Part shown: one piece after another, positions 1 through 5,836 of the stretch
Layout: every line of letters starts with the position of its first letter
How positions within the stretch are numbered: the stretch's first letter is position 1
Notes under the pieces: model-generated
Database searches by the model: none
The model's input: the letters and a program-made list of their open reading frames with translations, nothing else
Told to the model about the DNA's origin: nothing
Origin: JAKVCB01 sp963578605
Lineage (GTDB): Bacteria; Planctomycetota; Planctomycetia; Pirellulales; Lacipirellulaceae
DNA: 10,802 nt
Assembly: GCA_963578605.1 (NCBI GenBank)
Contig: CAUZEA010000152.1
Coordinates: 1 to 10,802, forward strand
Direction of reading: 5' to 3'
Position numbers and translations under genes: made by a program

Positions 1-140
1 AGACACTCCACATAGACACTCCACATAGACACTCCACATAGACACTCCACATAGACACTCCACATAGACACTCCACATAGACACTCCACATAGACACTCC
101 ACATAGACACTCCACATAGACACTCCACATAGACACTCCA
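1..140. repeat. 13-bp tandem repeat array (at least 10.8 copies)
   Basis: The unit AGACACTCCACAT is repeated head to tail ten times without a mismatch (1-130), followed by a ten-base partial copy (131-140). The array runs off the left edge, so its true length is unknown. The period is not a multiple of three, and every plus frame meets TAG once per 39 bases, so it is not coding on the plus strand. On the minus strand no frame contains a stop. The array ends 54 bp before the hemD-hemE start codon. Perfect identity between copies suggests recent expansion or active homogenisation by slippage. The role is unknown. Confidence 0.97.
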
Positions 141-194
141 TAATTCATTGTGTAACTCAGCAGCGCCAGTAAGCAAAATACTTCCTGTACAACT

Positions 195-2120
195 ATGGCA
201 TCCAACAATTTTGAGAATCTTTGTGTTGTCGCATTCGAAAGTCGTCGCGCCAACGACATGGCGAGACTGATTCAAAGATATGGCGGTGTGCCCAAGGTAA
301 CTCCTTCGATGCGTGAATTGCCTATCGAGGAAAACCAGCCGGTAATTGATTTCGCCAACCGACTTGTTGCAGGGCAAGTCGATGCAGTCATTTTCTTGAC
401 CGGCGTTGGTATCCGCTATCTGCTTAAACAAATCGAACATAGCGTGAACCTTCCGCAGTTTCTCGCTGCCGTTAAGGATGTTCACACGATTGTGCGGGGA
501 CCCAAGCCACTGGCGGCCCTCCGAGAGCTTGGCATTAATCCCACCTATCAAGTCCCGGAACCCAACACCTGGCGCGAAATACTTGCCACACTCGATGCTC
601 AATTGCCTGTGGCGAACCTGGTGGTGGGATTGCAGGAATACGGCATAACCAATCCAAGCCTCATTGCGGGACTTGAGGCGCGGGGAGCCATTGTCGATCA
701 AATTCGCGTTTATGAATGGGGCTTGCCCGAAGATCCGGCGCCGCTAATCGACAGCGTCCAGCAACTGGCGAACGGGACTTCAAACGTAGTCCTCTTTACC
801 TCGGCCAACCAGATCTGCAACATACTGAAGGTGGCTGACGATTTGGGTATTGAAGAAAAACTACGGACTGCCTTGCGGAAAACTGTGGTTGGCTCGATCG
901 GTCCCACAACGAGCGAGATGCTGCGTTCTTGTAATTTGCCCATCGATCTTGAACCTCGGCATCCAAAGATGGGGCCCTTGGTGCAGGCTGCTGCTGAGAA
1001 GGCGGTCGCATTGTTGGCCCGCAAGCAGCAAATCGACATCCGCCTGGCGGCTGACATCGCGGATGAAATTGGCACGCAACCCCCTTGGTACAACAGCCCC
1101 TTTCTCAAGGCTTGTCGTTTGGAACCCACCGAATTCACACCCATCTGGTTGATGCGGCAAGCGGGTCGTTACTTGCCCGAATACCGAGCTGTCCGGGCTA
1201 AGACCTCCTTTTTGGAACTCTGTAAAAATCCCAGTCTGTGCAGCGAAGTCATGTGCACAACCGTTGAACGGCTCGGCGTCGATGCAGCAATTATCTTCAG
1301 CGATTTGCTCCCCATCCTGGAACCGATGGGCATGGAACTGGAGTTTTCTGTCGGCGAAGGTCCTGTGATTCACAATCCCCTCCGCAACGCTGCCGATGTC
1401 GATCGCATCCTGGAATTAGAAAGCACCGATTCACTGCACTTTGTCATGGAAACGGTCAAAAAAACGCGGGCTGACTTGCCTGACCGGATCCCACTGATCG
1501 GCTTTGCCGGAGCACCCTTCACACTCGCCAGCTACGCCATCGAGGGAGGCTCCAGCCGCTCGTTTCTCCACACCAAAACACTTATGTATCATGACGAGTC
1601 GGCCTGGGACGCGCTCATGCAGCGGCTGGCGAGAGCCGTTATACGGTACGTGAACGCCCAGGTCGCGTCAGGGGCGCAAGCCATTCAACTCTTTGACAGT
1701 TGGGCAGGTTGTCTTGGCCCGGTCGATTATCGGCAATACGTCCTACCCGCTATGAAAAAGATTCTTGCCGAAATTACTCCAGGTGTACCGGTCATTAGTT
1801 TTGCAACCGGAAATCCCGCCCTGCTACCCCTCCTGGCCGAAGCCGGGCCGCATGTCGTCGGTGTCGACTGGCGGATCGAAATCGCGCCAGCCTGGAAACT
1901 GGTTGGCGAAGACCATGCCGTGCAAGGAAACCTCGATCCGCTCGTCCTGCTGGCTGACCGTACCAAAATTCGACAGCGCGCGGCTACAATTCTCGACCAG
2001 GTTGGCGGAAACCCGGGACATATTTTTAACCTCGGACATGGCGTGCTGCCACAAACTCCACCAGACAATGCCCGCGCACTGGTCGACATCGTGCATGAAA
2101 TTAGCAGTCAACGAAATTAG
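195..2120 (+). CDS. hemDE: Fused uroporphyrinogen-III synthase / uroporphyrinogen decarboxylase (HemD-HemE)
   Basis: This is a 641-residue cytosolic enzyme predicted to catalyse two successive steps of tetrapyrrole synthesis: cyclisation of hydroxymethylbilane to uroporphyrinogen III, then four decarboxylations to coproporphyrinogen III. Residues about 8-275 are HemD-like, with FLTGVG (67-72), RGPKP (101-105), FTSANQ (201-206), GSIGPTTSE (233-241) and HPKMGPL (256-262). After a short linker, residues about 302-641 form a full-length HemE. It has the PIWLMRQAGRYLPEYR signature (316-331, substrate-binding Arg321), IIFSDLLPI (366-374, Asp370), the GFAGAPFTLASYAIEG loop (436-451, Tyr447), FDSWAG (500-505), QGNLDP (577-582) and FNLGHGVLPQTP (611-622, His615). 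All key decarboxylase residues are present. The reading frame crosses the linker without interruption. The ATG at 195 fits the usual HemD N-terminus, but I see no clear Shine-Dalgarno before it. Family assignment is firm for HemE and strong for HemD; activity of both halves is inferred. Confidence 0.94.
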   Translation: MASNNFENLCVVAFESRRANDMARLIQRYGGVPKVTPSMRELPIEENQPVIDFANRLVAGQVDAVIFLTGVGIRYLLKQIEHSVNLPQFLAAVKDVHTIVRGPKPLAALRELGINPTYQVPEPNTWREILATLDAQLPVANLVVGLQEYGITNPSLIAGLEARGAIVDQIRVYEWGLPEDPAPLIDSVQQLANGTSNVVLFTSANQICNILKVADDLGIEEKLRTALRKTVVGSIGPTTSEMLRSCNLPIDLEPRHPKMGPLVQAAAEKAVALLARKQQIDIRLAADIADEIGTQPPWYNSPFLKACRLEPTEFTPIWLMRQAGRYLPEYRAVRAKTSFLELCKNPSLCSEVMCTTVERLGVDAAIIFSDLLPILEPMGMELEFSVGEGPVIHNPLRNAADVDRILELESTDSLHFVMETVKKTRADLPDRIPLIGFAGAPFTLASYAIEGGSSRSFLHTKTLMYHDESAWDALMQRLARAVIRYVNAQVASGAQAIQLFDSWAGCLGPVDYRQYVLPAMKKILAEITPGVPVISFATGNPALLPLLAEAGPHVVGVDWRIEIAPAWKLVGEDHAVQGNLDPLVLLADRTKIRQRAATILDQVGGNPGHIFNLGHGVLPQTPPDNARALVDIVHEISSQRN

Positions 2121-2144
2121 CCGTTCATATCAAGCAGCAGGTCG

Positions 2145-2522
2145 TTACGGCATCTCTTGCTGCACAATCAGATATTCCCGGTTAATCTGCCCCCCGAGGA
2201 GATGTTGTTGAATGATTTGTTCAAGCACCGGGGGATCACAACTGTGGTACCAGGCCCCCTCGGGGTAGACAACAGCAATGGGACCACCCGCACAAACTCG
2301 CAGGCAATTCGCCTTCGTCCGAAGTATGCCACCCTGCTCGCTCAGTTTTAGTTCTTTCAAGCGACGTTTGAGGTAGTTCCAAGCCTCCAGGGAACGCTGC
2401 TTTTCGCAGCACTTCGGTTGTGTCTGGTCGCAGCATAGAAAAATGTGCCGCCTGGCAGCAGTCACACCAACTTGTTCGGCCAGCTTGTCCAGCGGAACGC
2501 CAGCTCCAGATAGATCGGACAT
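2145..2522 (-). CDS. Thioredoxin-fold [2Fe-2S] ferredoxin-like protein
   Basis: This is a 125-residue soluble protein resembling the small thioredoxin-like [2Fe-2S] ferredoxins. The first cysteine cluster is CCDQTQPKCC at 30-39, following the strand RRHIFLC. The second pair is Cys73 and Cys77 in NCLRVCAGGPIAVVYPEGAWY (72-92), where the CxxxCxxGPxxxVYPEGxWY pattern is diagnostic. The C-terminal helix (about 98-110) matches the family's usual ending. One Cys from each vicinal pair (30/31 and 38/39) plus 73 and 77 would give the four cluster ligands; the doubled cysteines are slightly unusual. It is probably an electron carrier of unknown partner. It converges on hemDE with 24 bp between stop codons, so they are not co-transcribed. 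The ATG at 2522 is the only sensible start. Confidence 0.82.
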   Translation of the reverse strand: MSDLSGAGVPLDKLAEQVGVTAARRHIFLCCDQTQPKCCEKQRSLEAWNYLKRRLKELKLSEQGGILRTKANCLRVCAGGPIAVVYPEGAWYHSCDPPVLEQIIQQHLLGGQINREYLIVQQEMP

Positions 2523-2722
2523 GGAAACAACCGGTTAACGTGCATTCTCGGAAAATAACTTGTCACCAAAGATTGCAGAAACCATCGATGAAACGAATCC
2601 TCCTGGTTTCACGACCATAACTGCCTGGCGTTCTACCCGATTTTTCTTGTTCCCCACAACTCAAACCTTGGATCCCAAGACGCCAACCAGAACCTCCTCC
2701 ACTGATTGTCCAACCCAAACTG

Positions 2723-3286
2723 TCACTCCGCAGAAGAATCGGGAAGCTTCTGTTCGTGCTCGATTCGGCCAAACAAATGACCACCATGGTTGGCTCCCTG
2801 CCAATAGCCGGCATAGCGGTCGTTGTAAATCAACACCCGCGCACTGAAAACACCAAACCCCGGTACCGCCAGCCGATCGAGTTGAATGACCGGTGTATCG
2901 CCAGCCCACGCGACTGGCAGGGCCAGGGGTACCGTCAAATCATGGTCGCCATATTGGATGCGCACCGGAAAAAGCCAGCGGTCGCCTTGAAGCTTGCGGA
3001 CCTCACCCAACGTGTATTTCTCAGGAGTGAGCGTTCCGCCTGGTTTGGCGTCGTCGGTAAAGTGGCCTACAAGATTCGACCCGGACAACTGCTCCGCAAA
3101 CCGCGTTTCCAGTTCTGCACGGTCGGCAATCCCGTCCAGGTAGCTTGCGTTGTTCTCGACCGGCTGCAAGTTGTGCTTTTCCTCGGCACCGGTAGGCACG
3201 TTCGTCGCAAACACCAACAACCCGAATGGAAGCCAACACTGCCATGGTGCCAATCGCCGATCGGTCCCTTTCGCTGTTGGTATCAC
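2723..3286 (-). CDS. Conserved secreted hypothetical protein, planctomycete type
   Basis: This 187-residue protein has a basic N-terminus (KGTDRR), a hydrophobic stretch at about 13-29 (PWQCWLPFGLLVFATNV) and then PTGAEE, consistent with a signal peptide cleaved near residue 34. The mature part has LVGHFTDD (72-79), a segment around KYTLGEVRKLQGDRWLFPVRI (90-110) and YGDHDLTVPLALPVAWAGDTP (112-132). It ends with FSARVLIYNDRYAGYWQ (147-163) and GGHLFGRI (168-175). The pattern is all-beta-looking, and I recall such proteins from planctomycete genomes as uncharacterised. No catalytic motif is visible. The start is GTG at 3286 with a weak GAGA about 7 nt upstream; no in-frame ATG precedes the signal peptide. 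It lies 200 bp upstream of the ferredoxin-like gene on the same strand. Function unknown. Confidence 0.75.
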   Translation of the reverse strand: MIPTAKGTDRRLAPWQCWLPFGLLVFATNVPTGAEEKHNLQPVENNASYLDGIADRAELETRFAEQLSGSNLVGHFTDDAKPGGTLTPEKYTLGEVRKLQGDRWLFPVRIQYGDHDLTVPLALPVAWAGDTPVIQLDRLAVPGFGVFSARVLIYNDRYAGYWQGANHGGHLFGRIEHEQKLPDSSAE

Positions 3287-3586
3287 GATCGTCTCGTTTC
3301 GTTGTTAAGGAAAAAACCGATTAGCTGGCATCGCCGGAAGTGCTCCGCCCCTCCGTGAACCCGGTGGGATCGGGAACAGACTGCTAACTTTCACCCATTC
3401 TATGCAATTGCTAAAGAGACTGATAGCACTTGGGGTCAAGGATTGGACTATTCTATCACCTCCACCGTAATCAACGCCAAAGTGTCGGCAGCGACTCTCC
3501 GATAATTAGAAAAGGCGCGTTGCGGCAATACCGCAGAGTGCTAGCGAACACTTCTAAGCTTTAATCCCACCCCACGAGCCAGACCT
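3287..3586. other. Divergent intergenic region
   Basis: These 300 bases separate two divergently read genes, so promoters for both should lie here. I cannot point to a convincing -35/-10 pair on either strand. Two small symmetric elements sit close to the plus-strand gene: TGCGG-CAATA-CCGCA (3521-3535) and AGTG-CTAGCGAA-CACT (3537-3552). They are adjacent and could be operator half-sites or a leader hairpin, but both are short enough to occur by chance. No open frame of note is present. Confidence 0.4.
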
Positions 3587-4825
3587 ATGACACTTTCCCT
3601 CAACAAGACGACCCTGTTGTTGTTTGTTCCTTTATTGTTGATGAGTGCTCGTGCACCGGCAACTGTCGTCCCCGGCACAGGAACATTCATCAGCTACGTA
3701 GGAGATAATTTCGAAAATCCTGACTGGAGTTTCATACACAACCACCCAAAAAGCTCTCAAGAAACGAGTTTCTCAGAGAATGGCAGTGGCGGTGGGCGGA
3801 AAGGTCGCTCGGTGAATGGCCGCTGGTTCGAAGGCCCCAAACGAGGCCAACCTGATACGCTCCGTGTCGTCGCCACCCCGGCGGGTGGCTTGCAAGGTAG
3901 TCGGGGTTCGCTGCTCATGCAGACACTCAACTCGGGTATTCCGGGACGACTTTCCAATCAAACCGAACAGGACGATTTGATTGTCGATTGCACGAGCCGA
4001 CTCAAGACCAACATTCGGCCATCCGAAACGCCAAATTTCGTGGTTCGCATTTTCTTGCCACCTCCGGAATTCTGGGAAAACCGTTCTGGACCGCATTTTG
4101 GCCTGCGTGCCGGTTGCTCGGCCACTGCGACGAAGTCTTCTGGTGGTTTCTTCGGTGGTCGCAAAACGACCAACGAACCCTACTGGCCTGGAATGTGGGT
4201 CCACTTTCGTAGTGAAACAAGCAAGAATCAAGACAAGGATTCCGCTTTCCTGAAGGTCCGTGGGGATCGTCTCGGACGCGATTTCTTTGTCCGCGAACTC
4301 GATCAGTTCGGCTGGTGGACATTCGGGATGTCGATCACACCTGACGGGCAGGTGCATTACTATGCAAGCCCTGGCGTCGACCCACTGACACCGGAGGACC
4401 ACCTCACTTCGCAATACCCCTATAGTTTCCGGGCTCTCTCGTTTCGGACATTCTTTTTCAACGTTTGCAACCGGAATGATGGTGTCAGTCGCTCGACACC
4501 TTTTGTAATTGACGATCCTCAGCTCTACCTGGTCAACGCAGACCGTGTCGCGGGAATACTCCAACGAGACATAGATCGGAAGGCAAGAATCGCAGCGGCG
4601 AAGAAAGCTCGTGAGGAAAAAATTGCCCAGCAAAGGCAACTCGCCAGAAAACGTGCTGAAGAACGCAAGCAAGCTCAGGCTGCAAAACGCGCACAAGCGA
4701 AACAACAAGCGAGTGGGCGAAAATCGAGGTCACCGACTGCTCAAAAAACCAACCAACCACGTCGTGGCACCACCAGCAAAAGCAGCAAGTCCGCCCGCCA
4801 AGGTTCTCCGACCCGCAAGCGTTAA
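3587..4825 (+). CDS. Secreted protein with long Lys/Arg-rich C-terminal tail
   Basis: I do not recognise a named family. The 412-residue product begins with a clear signal peptide (MTLSLNKTTLLLFVPLLLMS, cleavage likely near ARA-PA, residues 21-25). Residues about 30-318 look like one globular extracytoplasmic region rich in aromatic residues and Gly. Examples are FISYVGDNFENPDWSF (34-49), FVVRIFLPPPEFW (151-163), PYWPGMWVHFRSE (198-210), FGWWTFGMSITPDGQVHYYA (241-260) and FVIDDPQLYLV (306-316). This resembles a beta-sandwich, lectin- or LamG-like layout, but that is only an impression. Residues about 319-372 form a charged Ala/Lys/Arg/Gln helix or coiled coil, followed to 412 by a disordered Ser/Thr/Lys/Arg tail ending in RKR. 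Such a tail could bind anionic polymers in the envelope. The ATG at 3587 sits directly before the signal sequence. Confidence 0.8.
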   Translation: MTLSLNKTTLLLFVPLLLMSARAPATVVPGTGTFISYVGDNFENPDWSFIHNHPKSSQETSFSENGSGGGRKGRSVNGRWFEGPKRGQPDTLRVVATPAGGLQGSRGSLLMQTLNSGIPGRLSNQTEQDDLIVDCTSRLKTNIRPSETPNFVVRIFLPPPEFWENRSGPHFGLRAGCSATATKSSGGFFGGRKTTNEPYWPGMWVHFRSETSKNQDKDSAFLKVRGDRLGRDFFVRELDQFGWWTFGMSITPDGQVHYYASPGVDPLTPEDHLTSQYPYSFRALSFRTFFFNVCNRNDGVSRSTPFVIDDPQLYLVNADRVAGILQRDIDRKARIAAAKKAREEKIAQQRQLARKRAEERKQAQAAKRAQAKQQASGRKSRSPTAQKTNQPRRGTTSKSSKSARQGSPTRKR

Positions 4826-4842
4826 ACCTGCCCGCTTGATGT

Positions 4843-4903
4843 GGGGGATTCCCGGCGTCGACTCCCTGCGCGCGTTTTGCGTGACAGGAAATGGGAATCC
4901 CTC
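4843..4903. terminator. Inverted repeat between convergent genes, possible terminator
   Basis: GGGATTCCC (4845-4853) is perfectly complementary to GGGAATCCC (4893-4901). The stem extends by a G-T wobble and a G-C pair outward (4843-4844 with 4902-4903) and one wobble inward. The enclosed loop of about 37-39 nt is GC-rich and partly self-complementary. It starts 18 bp after the stop of the plus-strand secreted-protein gene and lies 107 bp past the stop of the minus-strand gene ending at 5010. No U-tract follows on either strand, so a canonical intrinsic terminator is not established. Confidence 0.35.
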
Positions 4904-5009
4904 CAGGAGGGGTGCCGGGTTCTGAGGTGCGACCGCGCCAGCGAAGAGCCTGTGCACGATCTATCGTGGCTGCCCCAGCGACGGCTCGGACAACAGAAAT
5001 ATCCGATCG

Positions 5010-5651
5010 CTATTGGGTTACTTCGGTCGGTTCGGCCAATTCATTCTGCGGATCGATCTCTTCTGGTGGTGGTTCAGGGGGACCACCCGTAATCAAGTCG
5101 AGTTCGATCTTCGACTCGAGCTGCCGCAAAATCGCGTCGGTTGGCTGACGCTTGAACTTGAAGTCATCGATCACAAACTGTCTGGTCCCACCACCGGATT
5201 CAAAAAATACCTTGGCGATTCCTTTGCCTTTCCATTTTCGTTTTTCCAGCCGTATTACCGTATCGTAGGTAAATTCGGGACCCCAGCTGGCATGTACTCC
5301 CGAGTCATCTCCTTCGATCCAGCGCCCCCGGGCCCGTAACACACCCACCAAAAACCAGATCCCCAATGGCGTACAAATCGCCGCCATTACGTAGTTGAAA
5401 ACAATGTCGATATCTGACTTGGGTTCTCCTGGATCTTGTAGTGACCAGTTTTTTGAACGGGCATAATCGATCCACTCGGTTTCGAAGTTCTCTTGCTCTT
5501 TCAATTCTTCATATTTGTGCGCCCGCACTCGCTGGGCGGGATACTTGATGGCTGCGTCGTGCAGCGACCAAAGCCCGAATCCAAAGCCGAACAGCCCGAT
5601 CAGTAAGAACCGGATGTAAAAGCCCATGTTGACGTCCGCACGAATCTTCAT
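5010..5651 (-). CDS. Two-helix membrane protein with soluble beta-rich domain, unknown function
   Basis: This 213-residue protein is not assigned to a named family. It has a first hydrophobic helix at about 11-30 (FYIRFLLIGLFGFGFGLWSL) and a charged loop at 31-80 containing KYEELKEQENFETEW. A second helix follows at about 83-104 (IVFNYVMAAICTPLGIWFLV). The soluble domain (about 108-182) has alternating strands (GRWIEGDD, GVHASWG, IRLEKRKWKGKGIAKVFFES, RQFVIDDFKFKR) and a final helix (PTDAILRQLESKIE). That order resembles bacterial PH-like domains, which is an inference from layout only. A Pro/Glu-rich acidic tail (GGPPEPPPEEIDP) ends the protein. The ATG at 5651 has no strong Shine-Dalgarno; Met9 is a possible alternative start. 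The gene lies 185 bp downstream of the OPT transporter on the same strand, so co-transcription is possible but not shown. Confidence 0.75.
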   Translation of the reverse strand: MKIRADVNMGFYIRFLLIGLFGFGFGLWSLHDAAIKYPAQRVRAHKYEELKEQENFETEWIDYARSKNWSLQDPGEPKSDIDIVFNYVMAAICTPLGIWFLVGVLRARGRWIEGDDSGVHASWGPEFTYDTVIRLEKRKWKGKGIAKVFFESGGGTRQFVIDDFKFKRQPTDAILRQLESKIELDLITGGPPEPPPEEIDPQNELAEPTEVTQ

Positions 5652-5836
5652 TTGGAACGATTCCCAGGGTTGAGTTTAATGTTTCCCCGAACGAGTCACT
5701 GGACCAAGCCACTCGTTTCACTCACGCATATCCGCCTGATATTACCTCAGCAAGCGACCGCTGCCATCAGTGACTGGAGCCTCCGCTCTTCAGAATTATA
5801 GATTGCTTCTGGGGAGGGTGATACCGGTCGAAAAAT

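Noticed and set aside
1..140. CRISPR array
   Set aside because: The repeats are only 13 bp, directly adjacent with no spacers, and there are no cas genes nearby.
141..194. Possible -35/-10 promoter (TTGTGT near 148) for hemDE
   Set aside because: No acceptable -10 hexamer at the right spacing; too weak to call.
3773..4708. Minus-strand open frame of 311 codons antisense to the secreted protein gene
   Set aside because: The plus-strand gene has a signal peptide and coherent composition. The antisense product is Cys/Arg-rich with no domain, and would overlap almost completely.
5694..5775. Inverted repeat AGTCACTG / CAGTGACT in the gap upstream of the membrane protein gene
   Set aside because: Only 8 bp with a 66-nt spacer and no extension. 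Chance is a sufficient explanation.
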